A stretch of 64,000 nt of DNA, from the NCBI GenBank assembly GCA_950295325.1, contig OX485808.1, positions 20,976,527-21,040,526 of the forward strand, read 5' to 3'. This DNA is from Polytrichum commune. Lineage: Eukaryota; Streptophyta; Polytrichopsida; Polytrichales; Polytrichaceae. Position 1 is the first letter of the stretch; every line of letters begins with the position of its first letter. The translations under genes and the position numbers were made by a program. Below are positions 24,025 through 36,429 of this stretch, in pieces. The notes below the pieces were generated by a model. That model had not been told where the DNA came from, did no database searches, and was given only the letters and a program-made list of their open reading frames with translations.

Positions 24025-27000
24025 TCAAAAAAAGTGCGGGATTTTCCTGTTGTTGGTAGTGGACTCTGAGGCCACTGAATCGAGGAATGCGACAGTGTCA
24101 ATTGCTGTCTCCACATGTTGCTGCTCGTGGCTTATGATTGCAATGGGATCAGGGGTTTTGTAATACTCATAGTCACCCACTTGAAAGTGGGTGCCGCCAG
24201 CAATGGTGATGAACTTGCTTGTTTTTAAGTTCACCAAAGGGCCTTGTCCCTTTGGGGGTGGGTCGACATTCCGGTATCTGTATCTGTCATATCCTCCCGG
24301 ACTTAGGCCATCCAGAGTGCCATAAATTTGGGCCACGGGGGTAGGAGATTGTGTGAGGTTAGCTGCCCACCCTCCTGCGTGCATTACGACTGCGAATAAT
24401 TTATGTGGGTACTTGCTCAAGTATAAAGTCGAGGCGAAACCCCCTGCTGAGTGGCCTCCTAGTGCCCACCTGTCCTTCGGAACACCTGAAAAAGAAATTC
24501 TTTGTGCTCAGGTTAACTTTGTGGGCAAATTACAAACTCTTTTTAGCTCTGCACCTGCTTCTCCTCGGGTATAATATGCACGATGCGCGAAGTCCAAATT
24601 GAGGCCGAAGCTATTTTCCTTAGAAATTTTTAGCTCATATGAATATCTTATTCGATATCAAATTGAAGATTCTCTCTTCTCAAATGTATAAGAAAGAGAA
24701 AACATATCAGGAAAAATATAGGCCCCCCCAAACATTTTGACTCTTGAACCTAGAATAGTTGGCAGAATTTCAGCGTTTACTCCAATCTCTACTTCTAAAC
24801 ACATGCCTTTTTAGTGTCCGTTCCTAGGTCCACACCTAACCACACACCACTCAAATAGTGGTCTCTGATTAAGATAAGTAACCGAATTAGACTTCCTTAC
24901 CTTACACATTTAGATGTCTTGTGACTTTACTTGGAGTGATGCGGTTCCACCATGAGTGTCTCTCTCCCTTTTTCGGGTCCCGGTGGCTTTGTATTTTTTC
25001 TAGTAGTGAATAAAGTGGTTCACTTTTCTATTTAAAAAAACAAAAACAAAAACAAGAGGTGCATCTATGACAGCCACAACCACAACTACTCACTCTTGAT
25101 AGAAAAAAGTTTGCACCAACATCCATAGAATTCTTCGTCTCCCAGTCCACGGATTGCACCAATACAAGGGCCTATAAGTTAGGTCAATCCATCCTTCAAC
25201 TACAACTGCACTTTGTGTGTATATGCAAAAAATCTTGATTGTGTGTAAACAGCCCCTTCAAGAACAGGTCTCGATTATGAGTTGCCTCAAGGAGGTCACC
25301 ACAATGACAAAGAGCTTACCAGAGAAAATGGGGTCCTTTGAGTTAAGCACCACATTTGCGTCAGCATAGGTGTTACTTCCAATTCGATTGGGTTGCTGGA
25401 CAATTACCACCAAATAGCCACGTGCAGCAATTTCGAAAGCCAATGAAGCGTATGCGCGGCCGTCAATTGCTGCTCCAGTGTAGTAGATAAGACCTCCTTT
25501 TATTCGTGTAGGAGTGAACACCCACCATAGCCGCTGTACCACAGACAATAGAAGCGAGGCGACGCATAATGTTAGCAGCATGAGTACAGGACTGGAAACA
25601 TTAAATGATACCTATCTACTATTTTAATAAGAAGATTCAAACCTTAGAGGTCAAAGGGCGCTTTTTGAAAATTACGATGACTTCAGGTGAAAGATGTTCA
25701 AATCACAAATGTTGTTTCCACTAAAAGAAATTTATTACAAAGCCACTTAATAGTTACATCCATTCAGCTGAAAGATGAATTTCACATCTTGACATGCCAA
25801 AAACCCATATTGTATAAGTTCTTAAGTGCAAATATTTATAAACAATTCATAACCAAGGTATTGTTTAACAAAAAGTTATCCCAAGGCCCAAAACTAACTT
25901 ATGTACCAAATTTTTTGAATAATAGAAAATAAATAAAGGGAATTGTTAAATTGACTACACACTGGTTAAAACGACCACAGACATGCGTCGCCTGGTCATA
26001 CGACCTATCAAAATTTGAGAAATTGTAGTTGTAAGCTGAAATGTAAAGAAAGAGGAAGCAGAGCAGACACCTTGTTCCTCTTCATGTGTGCGATGGAAAA
26101 TCAAATTTTGACAAGTCATGTGACCGCTCAACGTGGCTCTGTGGTCGATTTAACAATCCCCAAAATAAAAGATGAAATCACATATAGAAGTGGTGGCTAG
26201 GAATACTAATTATTGCATAAAATTGTACGTTGGATTCCTTCACTTGACTGTATTCACATCCTTGTTACAACTTATTTCTTCGAAGGATCTCAATAGAGTT
26301 GTTTCAATAAGGGTTACCTTTCTAGTAAGAATTGACTAAAGATGAAGTCTATCAACAACCAACAAAATTTAAGTTTTCTCGACGATGTTTGAGGGTCAAG
26401 AACATATGCAAACCTGTGGGCTGGTGTCAGGAATTGGCAGTTCTGTGAAGTGCACACGAATGTCGCCGGGATAGGGTTTGGAGTCATTGTGCCCTGGTGT
26501 CAATTTCTCATTGTCTGTGTACGAAAGAGCCCTCGCGGTAGCTCCAGGCCAGTGAGATAAAGAAACAGCTGTAACGAGCGTCTGGGCTATGCTATTAATG
26601 TTGCTGTCATTGTTTGTGCTTTCTTTTGCTAAATTCTGTTCATTACCCGAACAGAGACTGCTGGCAAAGTCATAGTGGCCCAGTTGAGGAAATGAGACAA
26701 TTTTGGTGTCTCCTGCAAGAACAACAGTGGAATGTTTCAAAATCAGAACCAAAACCAAAACCTGAAGGAACCACCAAACCCAGTTTCAACCTTTGAGACT
26801 GATCGATATCTACAGAGTTGAAAAAAGGCTGGATGGTTTGTTTGGGTTTTGTAAACTGTGGTATGTTAGCAGAGCTGTCCAAACCTCAGGATTTTTGGGC
26901 AACTCTTTCAACCGGCAATGAAAATATTTTCTACAAAGGTTGAGTGTGTCCTTTAGCATACACCATGAAGAGCAGTAATAAATCAATCTTTGCCCAGGAA

Positions 27001-28967
27001 TTCCTTGCAATGCCGCTCAAGGGATTTTGGTTCATGGCCACTACCATGGGTGTGGGGTAAAAACCAGTGTTGGACTAGTATAGTCTTTTTTTTATGCTAT
27101 TCAGTTATCTATAATGAGGATTTCACATTTTTTGATACTAGTAGGGTATGGCTATGTGATGGTATTTTTGTTGATACCTAGGTAAAATTGCCCTAGTTTT
27201 GACACATTCAATAACTCGGGTATACAAAAATTATGTTCACCTTGACATACCCACCAAATATCAATATTTCACTGTTATTACAACTTTGATACCCGTGGGA
27301 GGTTCTTTGTTACCACTATTGATGCTAATTACCAATGCCCATATACCGGTCCAAACTTGGTTAAAAACCTGCCCCTCCCAAATTTGTTGTTGATTAATTC
27401 CAACAGGGTTCCCTAGACTAAAATGACGTCTCGGACCCCGATTTGGGAGTCAAATCAGCAAAACATAGAAATCCCCGGGACTATGAAATGTTTCTCTACG
27501 TTTTCACTTTCCCCCATGGTAGCTACCATGAAACTTTACTCTCTTCAAGGTGGATGATCCCACAACAATATTCTCCATCATTGAGCCTTCCATCATTATC
27601 TTCATCACCATCACCATCACCAAAGTACAGCATGTGGTTTCAATCGAGAATGAAATTCCTGGATCGAACATTGCGCGTACATACCTTCCATGCGCGAGAA
27701 CGAGGCCTCCACCGTTGCAGGAGGAACCACACTATCTTTGCCGCCATACACAACTATCAGTAACAGGTTAACATCCACGAAACTCACGTCCTCCGGCAGA
27801 GCAGCTGCCAAGAGTACAAGAGCCTTCACCTTAGGGTGCAGAGTGAGTGCAAGGCGTGCTGCCACAGCTCCTGCTTCACCGTTACCCGCTAGAGTCCAAT
27901 ACTGCAGCTGCGGCTGCTGCATCATGGCTTCAATCACTCGTGCCACTGTTGCGTTCTCCACCACCACCGCATAATACCCGGACAACGCAACCGCTGAAAA
28001 TGCTCCCGAAAACAACAAGATTAGAACAAGCAAAGGAGTCCTCCATTCAACCAGAAGGGGAGAGAGAGAGAGAGAGAGAGAGAGATGGGGGGTAACTCCC
28101 TTGAAGGGATATGAACCTCATGCAATAAGAGGTATTATCAGGGGGCTACAAAGTAATGCGTATATTGACGGGATGTTCCACATATTTGATTAATATTTCT
28201 AGAGTACACCTATATATCTATATATATTCTCAAGTCGAATTTCTGTACCCTATCTTTATGTAGTCGTTTTATGAATTTTACTCAAAGGAAGGGATTACGC
28301 ACATCATTGATGAAGAAACTTTGTAATCAATCTGCTGGACCACATGACATTCTCTGAATGTGATTAGGGTGGAGGGCATAGTCTCTTCCATCCGAATATG
28401 AGAACTACGTACACTCGATTCGATAATAACGGTGAGGATAATGGCCATTGGGTGGACACAATCAGCTCGCCACCCAACCAACAGTGGGCATGTCCTAATC
28501 CACCATCAAACACCTATTGTAATTCATAAACTCAAACTCCCACCATCAAATTGCAATGCAAGAATCTCCATAATCCCAGCTGAATCCATGCACTTGAGAA
28601 CTTCAGAGATTGAGAATATTGAATTACCACGAGCATAAGGTGCATAAGCCTCCGGAGCGACTCCAGTCTCGGGAAGAATCACAAACCCTCGGGTAACATT
28701 CGGCCCTCCCACAAGAGGCGAGGCGGAATTGTTGGTGCTCAAGAAAGTAAGCCCAATTCCAGGTCTATGGGAGATTCTTAGAGTCTCCGTGGAGCGCATT
28801 GCCTCCTCGGCCGAACTGCTCCCTGGACAATAAGATGGCTCATCTTCTTCCTCTGCCTTTGCACTCTGTGTCAATCCTCGAAGGGAAGCTACCACTCCTA
28901 GCAGCAGCAACAGCAGCACCAGCAGCTCCGTGGACCTCATGGCCCGAGAACAGACTTGGGAAACCAA
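24025..28967 (-). CDS. Secreted tandem-domain alpha/beta-hydrolase, five exons
   Basis: Five exons can be joined in frame on the minus strand: 28967-28628, 27993-27685, 26712-26414, 25533-25320 and 24485-24025 (stop included), all with GT..AG introns of about 630-970 bases and matching phases (1, 1, 0, 1). The product is about 540 residues. It begins with a hydrophobic signal-peptide-like segment (residues 15-27; Met10 is an alternative start). Two copies of an Abhydrolase_5-like fold follow, each opening with a strand plus a Gly-x-x-Ala-Tyr-Ala-type loop. Domain 1 (about 50-300) has GNGEA at the nucleophile elbow, so Gly152 replaces the catalytic Ser, although Asp200 (YGGKD) and His229 remain. 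Domain 2 (about 317-540) has GGHSAGG with Ser400, Asp446 in GTLDG and His487 in GGTHF, an intact triad. Substrate is unknown; an extracellular or secretory-pathway esterase or lipase-like role is inferred. The exon 3-4 join is the least certain; a second gene starting at 25581 (Met) is the alternative. Confidence 0.8.
24895..25060 (+). repeat. Retroposon-like 3' end, copy 3, inside hydrolase intron 4
   Basis: CCTTACCTTACACATTTAGA, GGTTCCACCATGAGTG, CTTTGTATTTTTTCTAGTAG, TGAATAAAGTGGTTCACTTT and a tail of A runs. It is on the strand opposite to the gene, within intron 4 (24486-25319). Confidence 0.5.
28060..28084. repeat. (GA)n microsatellite in hydrolase intron 1
   Basis: About 12 GA units, inside intron 1 of the hydrolase gene. 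Confidence 0.9.
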
Positions 28968-29237
28968 CTTCTAACTTAGGTCGAAGTGAAGATTATCAAT
29001 TGATGTTATTCTCCTTCGTCTTCTCAAGTTGCATTTCTCCCGCATCTCATCAATCTGCCCACTACTACTCAATTAAGCTTACTTCCACCCTGATGACAAG
29101 TGACACAGCCTACGGAGCAGTGATGAGTGTGAGACGAGGAAGAGTTGGGGAAAGTGCAACCACTAAGTTAGTGTGGATATGGCATTGGCACTTGGGAACG
29201 TGCGAATGCCTGCAATAGTAGTCATAAAGTTGGCTTG

Positions 29238-29482
29238 GGATTGGTGGCGTCCATGTAAAGTCATCCATCGTGGATGAAGGGGTTCTAGTAAAAACAAGTC
29301 CTTTATGAGATTGAGGACCAACTCATTCCAGCTTCAGTCCACTACACTAATTTGGGGTCCCCGATGTTATTTTTGGAGTCAAATCGTGTAAACAGTAGTC
29401 ATTCACATGATATAATGTCATTCACTGTGTTTTCACCTATGCAATGGATGGGTTTCCGTAGACATCGTGGATGCCTAGCCAA
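29238..29482 (+). mobile_element. Short TIR element, family A, copy 4
   Basis: GGCTTGGGATTGGTGGCGTC at left and GGGTTTCCGTAGACATCGTGG at right, with the family interior (GACCAACTCATTCCAGCTTC; GGGGTCCCCGATGTTATTTT). Same orientation as the copy at 2.87 kb. It lies about 270 bases upstream of the hydrolase gene start. Confidence 0.6.
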
Positions 29483-29511
29483 TAAAGTTGGTTGAGTGGA
29501 TGCCAAGCCTG

Positions 29512-29767
29512 ATACTGAGAGAGGGACATTTGGCATATGAGCGTACCTCTCATCCATCCAACATAAAAGTTGACTCCCCTATAGGTTTGTGGCTGATTCA
29601 TCTCAAATGACTTAGACTAGACAATTATGGGGTCTAAGAAGCAAATTGCTGTGTTGATTAAACTTAAAATAGCAGCTTCAAGTTGCATTCTATTTCAAGC
29701 TTTTTTTGTTGGATGAATGGGAGGTACGCGTGTATGTGTTGGATGGTTCCCTCTCTCACCTGACACT
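29512..29767. mobile_element. Short TIR element, family B
   Basis: Left end GAGAGAGGGACATTTGGCAT followed by GCGTACCTCTCATCCATCCA is inverted against TTGGATGAATGGGAGGTACG and GGTTCCCTCTCTCACCTGAC at the right: about 50-bp imperfect TIRs in a 255-bp element. No frame. Confidence 0.65.
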
Positions 29768-31744
29768 GAGTAAAATCCTGACCCTAAGCTGGGCAAGCCC
29801 AATAAGGGTTATCAAAACTCCCAAATTTTCATCCATGGAGGCATAATATTATTCATAATTCTTCCTCGGCTTGTCATCCATAGTCTCTGTTCTCGTTGGT
29901 TATTTAGTAAGCATCAACATAACAAATCCTCCCTTATCCATCCACATTTTGTATTTGCGGATGTGGATACGGTGCATTCTCCTGAGGGTTGTTGTATCCA
30001 TATTATACGTGTTTGGGAAGAAACTAGACTAATAACTTCATGTGTGTCTTGTGGAAAGACATGATAAAGAGCTCATCAATCAAAGCATCCTAGACTATTT
30101 AAGGGAAGTGACACACCTCTAGGTGAAAATGAGTCACTTTTAGACCCCAAGGGGAAATAAGGAAATTGTTTATTCATCTCATAATTTATGTTTGTGGCAA
30201 GTTTGTAGTGGCTACAAATGGGCTCATTTTTTTTGGAAAATGTGAAATCAATGATTTGTATTCACTTTCAACAAATGTTTATAGATACAACCATGGTGGA
30301 TGGGAACCCTTGTTGCAAAGTTTTCAACATAATAACATGCACTTTTCATCCCAAATCAATGTTTGTTATGTGAATTCGGCAATGGATGGACTTGCCCTAA
30401 ATTCTTAAGTGACCTTTTCAACAAATGCAACCACGTCCATTTCCACTTTCTACTCCAAAACAACCAAAAGTGAGCTTGTGGAGTGTTGTATGGAGTGGCT
30501 ATAAGGCCAGAGTGGTAGATGCACCACCGCTACATCACCAATTGCTACTCTACACGTGATATTATAATCTCATAACATGTAAGACAATTTAAACGAGCAC
30601 GTGTTAATATCGATATAGTGACCATGTAAAGTCTAATATAAAGCAAGAATTGTGATGAAGAGAGCACTTTCTAGCATTGAAAGAGGTTTGATTGGGGTAG
30701 AGAAACCACTATCTATCTACAATGGAGCTTGTGATGTTGGTGGTGGGAGTGTACAAAAAATAGACACATGTCCAACTAGCTTTTTACAAAGAAAAAGGGC
30801 CATATGCCAAAAATTCTACCCCAAACACACATGTGACAAAAGAAAGAGGAACCAAATGTGGAAAGGTGGGGGACTACAAGTGCAAAAGGTGTGTGTAGTG
30901 GGGGAATCTAGGGGGAGGTGGCGGGCATGGAGCTGAGGTGGCAACATGACAAAGTAAGACAATTTGATTAAAAAAAAGTATCATTTTCTTCCTAAAGTGC
31001 TTCATGTGGGCATGGTGGTGGGTCATGGGAGCTTATGAGTATGGACATGGGCATACATGCATATGGTAGGTATGCACCATTGTTAAGTGGGTATCAAAAT
31101 TGGCACCAAGTCCCCACCGGTTATCAAGGCGGTTCTATATAATTATAACTGTGGTTCTCAAATTTTCAAATAATCGGACTTGATTCATACATGTGGTTCT
31201 TAGACAATCAAAACCCAATCAAATAACCTTCTTAAAAACTGCTAATTCTTTGCCGGCTCTTTCATGAAAACCACTGAATCTTTGAATTTTTTTAAAATAA
31301 CACGGACTACAAGACCTTTTTTTATTGTACAAACTCTCAAAACCCTGAGAATCCAAGGTTTTTTGCTTCCAAAAACCAAAACCGGAGGGTTAGTACCAAA
31401 ATCAAATACCCGCCCTACACTACTACGCACGTGCATGGGCATATGGTGTAATGGGTGTATGGGGTTGGGTTCATCTGGGTTATTAATCTATATGCACAGG
31501 TGCACCGAGCTGGGATGGCATGGGTCCAATCTAGTATTGTTACAAGAAAATAGAGTCCCCTCTTATTTTAGAGGTTGCAAAATCTGCGTGACCGGTGTAG
31601 GGGGAGATGTGGTGGGATACGGTGGTGATTCCTTTGCCTCTGCTCCGTTTATAGTAGTGTTGGAGGGAGATGTGGTGGCATTATTGGAGATGCTCTAAGG
31701 TATGAGAGCCTTATATGTTCCCTATTCTTACTTGAACACCTATG
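29768..31744. other. Intergenic; no gene seen
   Basis: Short frames without motifs. The frame at 31264-31698 has no coding signs beyond length. Confidence 0.55.
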
Positions 31745-31990
31745 TATTGAGTGGTAAGTACATGGCAAGGCAACCTTGTAGTGGTGAATGGACACTAAAT
31801 AGGCACGTGAAATGATGAGATTGGACAATGTGCTCAACACATAGACAATGTCATCCTCATAGGTTCATTAGTGAGCACAATTGGGATGGCCTATGTGTCA
31901 ATCAATTTGAAAATGAGAATCTTCACTTTGACATGCTATAACTTCATGCATCTCAATTTCGCGTTTGAATTTTGAAATGCCAATCTATGT
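31745..31990. repeat. Dispersed repeat, copy 1
   Basis: GAGTGGTAAGTACATG, GATGAGATTGGACAATGTGC, CTATGTGTCAATCAATTTGA and CACTTTGACATGCTATA recur in order at 32150-32345; weaker copies are at 9185-9350 and 2640-2780. Confidence 0.6.
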
Positions 31991-32149
31991 GATTCTATTG
32001 GATGAGACCATTCATGAGCCAAATTTCAAAATTTTAAGCCGTTGGATTGGATTGGGAACCAACTCATCCATTAGCAATTGTGATGAATCACGGAGATTAT
32101 TGTTGAATTCAAGTTTGATATTTATAGGGGTTGAGTCATTTAGAGATAT

Positions 32150-32345
32150 TTGAGTGGTAAGTACATGTAAGGTAAGGCTTAGGTTAGTTGTGAATGGAAA
32201 ACAAAAAGGCACGTGTTATGATGAGATTGGACGATGTACTCAAGATATAGCCACCACTCTAGGTTCAATAATGAACACAAACGTTGGGAGGACCTATGTG
32301 TCAATCAATTTGAGAAAGAAAATCGTCACTTTGACATGCTATATC
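32150..32345. repeat. Dispersed repeat, copy 2
   Basis: Same order of shared blocks as at 31.75 kb (GAGTGGTAAGTACATG, GATGAGATTGGACGATGTAC, CTATGTGTCAATCAATTTGA). Direct orientation. Confidence 0.6.
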
Positions 32346-32395
32346 TTCTTTTTTTTCATCTCAATTTGGTTTTTGAAATTTGTACGAGACATGGA

Positions 32396-32421
32396 AGGGG
32401 GCGGGGGTGGGGGTGAGGGTA
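32396..32421 (+). repeat. G-run tract with quadruplex potential
   Basis: Four G runs (GGGGGCGGGGGTGGGGGTGA then GGG) separated by 1-3 bases in an otherwise AT-rich region. Confidence 0.5.
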
Positions 32422-32429
32422 GCTAGTGT

Positions 32430-35177
32430 TCCACTAGAAATGTGGTTTGACAAAAAAAAGACATGGTTTGACTTGAAATTTAAAAAGTGCATATATTATA
32501 AAATGATTAAAAACCATGGGGTATCGAAAATGCATTTGAGAATATAATAGATATATTCTAAGAATATTCATCAAGTATGTGAAACACCTTATGAATATGC
32601 TCATTACTTCATACCTTATAATCACACGTGACCCTTTAAATTAAAATGGAGGTAATGTGGAGTTACCTCCCCATGGAAATTTGAACTAGAAATCTACGTG
32701 ATTCACAAGTATTACTAGCTAGATGAGACCAATCCCAAGCTAGTATCAACATCCCGAGCCGTTGGATTGAATCGCAAATTGTCTCATCAAGTTAGCACCA
32801 AGTCATCCATTGTGATCTCAAACAAGTCAACGCCCTTCTTCCTGGATGCGGCATGCCTTGAGTAATGAATACCGGTAGTCTTTGATAAGTTACAATTGGG
32901 AGTCAATGCCTACTCCTCCAAGGACATGATCTATAACAAACAAAAAGAAAATGAAAAACATGTAATTGGACAAAACATACCACCATCAAAAAGGTTAGAG
33001 CCCCAGTAGCACCAACCTAGTTCATGTCCACCATAACTCAACGTCAAGGTTGTAGACCCTCATTGATGAATTCAGAAGTTCCAATAGGCCAACCATTTCA
33101 AGAAAGCATCTTAGTCCTTTGAGTTGCACGATCATGGCGTTTGTATCCAATGCTCCAACCTCATGATGCTCAACTATGCAACTTCCCCAGACTTAGACCC
33201 CTTGAAATTATGAAACAATTGCACCAACTCTTTCCTCTTGGATTTGTTTCTTGTGCTTTTCAAAAGATTACTCCTAGTGGAATCCACATGTGTGCTCCCC
33301 CTAGGGGCTGCACGTTTCATAATACATATGCCAAAAAATTTCTTTGGGCGGCACATAAAGTACCGTATATCAGGTAGCAACCTCTACAACATGGTTATAG
33401 GAGTTGGTGTGGCCTTTAAAACAATTTCAAATAATGTGGGCATGCCCGAAAATGTTGGTGATAGAGGCCTGCTCATACTTTTGCTCATGCTAGTTTCTCT
33501 CTACTCAGGGTAAGGGCATTGCAAACATTGGAAAAATAATCACATTCATTGACAAGTGATTTGCTAATTTTTTTTTTGTAGTGCATTAGTTTTTTAGATA
33601 TTAATGAAGAGATTAATTGAAAAAATCATTAATCTAATAGGGAATTTGTCATTTTGTTCACTAGGTGGTGTCACACTATGGGTGTATTAATTTGTAGTGA
33701 TATTGCAGTTTTCAACAATTGGTGATATTTGAAATTGAGGTAAATCAAAATTATGTTGTATTATAGTGAGAAAAATTATATGCATGACTCAAATACAACC
33801 TTTGGCACATGTCTAGGGTTAAAATTTGAGAGAAACAACTAAAAGTGGGCATGAACAACCATACTTTCATGATTTTAATGAACTATCACAAAGTGCAAAA
33901 AAATGAATAATACTCTTGAAATTGCCTTTGTATTGGGCATGTGCTTGTGAAATTTTGTGTCATGCTAGATAACATCAAATAGAAGGAATATGTGAAGATT
34001 TTCTTCTCAATAATACATACTAAATATAATATTTATTAAAAAATATCATTCAACCTTGTATGGCATTTAAAACCCTTATAAATAGTTTGGTAATCGGAGA
34101 TTTTTTCATGAGACTATTTAAAGATGTGGGTTTCAAGTAAAGAACAAGAAAAACACAAAATATATTCAATGTGACTTAATTTAGATGAAATAAAGTGATG
34201 TACATGGGTGGCACTAACCAATTTGACACAAATACATGTCATCACAATAAGAATTTGAACTAAATATTAAATCATTAGCATTTAGTTTGAGACTTTCCAA
34301 AGTCTCTTATTAACAAACATAGTGATAGTTACATATACGTCCCCGCAAAAAAATTCTATTAGTCTATATCAAGATTGAGGTGGGTTCAATTTGATTTCCT
34401 TAAACATTATTTAATTTTGATAAATCTGAACATGTGGTAGTCACTCTCTTGTCAATGGCTATATTTTGAATTTCAATGTACATGAACTAAAGATGACAAG
34501 TACATGTGTCCACCTTCAGTAGGGCTGTTGTTAAGGATCAAGGGCATATATTTTTTTCAAATTTGTTGAACAAAAATGCTTTTTGTTGGATTGCATGTAC
34601 CTTTCATAGTTGCCAAAATAATATAAGGAGTATTGTGCAACCACCCACTCCAATTCTTTTGCCAATGCTACACACTTCATACCACCTCAAGGTATGAAAC
34701 TATTATAACCTACCTAAGAATGATACATTGATGGCCACAAAACATTTTGAATTTTAGATACTAGTATGAACAACTCACATCCATATGGATAAATTTTACT
34801 AACAATATGTTGATCACCTTTACAAAACGCTCAAACCCAAGTCACCAAGTTCAACCATTTTTTATATCCCAAAATGCCCATTGCAAGTGCATTTAGGGGT
34901 GAAGTGGAAAGACCTGGTGAGAAAATTGCTCCAAGATTTCTAATGTAGATTAATTGACCATGGATTTAATATCAGAGGCCTCAAGTTTAATACTTTGTAA
35001 GATGAAGTTGAGATGAATAAGCACAAAATTTAACTTATAAAATACATGTTTAATATACACTAAACCCCTCAACACGAGTACCACAAAATTAAATTCCTCA
35101 TTTGTTGACGTGTGGTTTGAAGGAATTGTGACAAATGTGTACTAATTTGAAAGAGATGATATTGAAAACTTTGTATT
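32430..35177. other. Intergenic; no gene seen
   Basis: AT-rich. A Lys/Ser-rich minus-strand frame at 33174-33380 may be a transposon remnant, but no family was recognised. Confidence 0.5.
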
Positions 35178-35498
35178 GTATCATAAGGTTTCTAATTTTA
35201 ATTGATGTGAATCATGTTCCCTAAATTAACATCAAAGGCTCCAATCTAAGGGAGATTAAGTTAAGATGATAATATAAACCATCTAATTATAATTGTAGGA
35301 GAGATTTTACTAAACCCCTTAACATTATCCCCTTCTCTACTTTACTTTTATTTTTATTTTTATTTTTATTTTTACTTTCCTTCCTTTTTCCCTACTTGTC
35401 ACTTTTTACTTTTTATTTTTCAAATAGAATAGCATAAGTGAATGAAATCACTAGAATTAAAAAAATATCATCGAATATTGGAACATATTTTATAAATT
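35178..35498. repeat. 320-bp tandem duplication, unit 1
   Basis: Starts TGTATCATAAGGTTTCTAAT and runs to ACATATTTTATAAAT. It holds a (TTTTTA)n run. The next unit follows directly. Confidence 0.85.
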
Positions 35499-35806
35499 GT
35501 ATCATAAGGTTTCTAATTTTAATTGATGTGAATCATGGTCCCTAAATTAACATCAAAGGCTCCAATCTAAGGGAGATTAAGTTAAGATGATAATATAAAC
35601 CATCTAATTATAATTGTAGGAGAGATTTTACCAAACCCCTTAACATTATCCCTTTCTCTACTTTATTTTTATTTTTACTTTTATTTTCCTTCCTTTTTCC
35701 CTACTTGTCACTTTTTACTTTTTATTTTCAAATAGAATAGCATAAGTGAATGAAATCACTAGAATTAAAAAAACATCATCGAATATTGGAACATATTTTA
35801 TAAATA
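35499..35806. repeat. 320-bp tandem duplication, unit 2
   Basis: Nearly identical to unit 1 (about 97 percent by eye); the main difference is a shorter (TTTTTA)n run. Confidence 0.85.
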
Positions 35807-35979
35807 TGTATTTGACATTGAAACATGAACTGCGAAAAAATGCTACTCATATGATTAAAGCTTCAACTTTATGAGTCGGCTAGTGCAGGATTCTTCGGAA
35901 GGAACGAATTGCAAGGCACCAATCATCATACTTAGCCCCTGAAGACACACTTCAACTTAACTTCATACATCTCAAAATG

Positions 35980-36368
35980 CTCTTATTATTAGTTCCCAAT
36001 TGAGACAAAAACCACAGATTCATCATATCACGTTAGAACATGTTAATTTCAGTCATCTTGAAAAAAAAATTAAAAACAACAAGAGAGTATATAAGAGGTT
36101 CATCTTTTTACCATTCATATCCCATTAATAATTGGAGCCATAGAGATTGGAGAAGATCATAATCATGAGTGATCAGGATTTAGTGCAGAAAATCTACTCG
36201 TAGTAGGAGCGAGTCTTGCATTTGTTGAAGAAAGTAGGACAATTAATCCTGAGCATCTGCAGAGAGGCAAGTAGAAGAATTCTTCTTCTTGAGTTTGAGC
36301 AAGTTTAGAATTGACATAAAATCATCAAGAAGCAAGGAGGGAACATTGGGTCCGACCAAATTTCTCTC
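35980..36368. promoter_or_regulatory. Diverged copy of the upstream region of kinase copy 2
   Basis: Aligns with 45745-46050: TTCATCTTTTTACCATTCAT / TTCATCTTTTTGCCATCCAT, GCCATAGAGATTGGAGAAGAT / GCCATAGGGATTAAAGAAGAT, TTGCATTTG, GAGCATCTGCAGAGAGGCAA / GAGCTGCAGACAGGCGAAAG, and GAATTG ... ATCAAGA. A TATA-like box (GTATATAAG, 36089-36097) aligns with TGTATAAG at 45804. It probably was the promoter region of kinase copy 1, now 7 kb from its coding sequence. Confidence 0.55.
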
Positions 36369-36429
36369 AAATAAACCAATAAAAACATGAAAGTTAAACA
36401 ATATTTTTTCATAAAATTGATTCCTAATC

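Noticed and set aside
24353-24602. Plus-strand frames over the last hydrolase exon
   Set aside because: Antisense shadows of a well-supported minus-strand exon.
31264-31698. 144-codon plus-strand frame
   Set aside because: Length alone; the N-terminal part runs through poly-T and no motif or conservation is visible.
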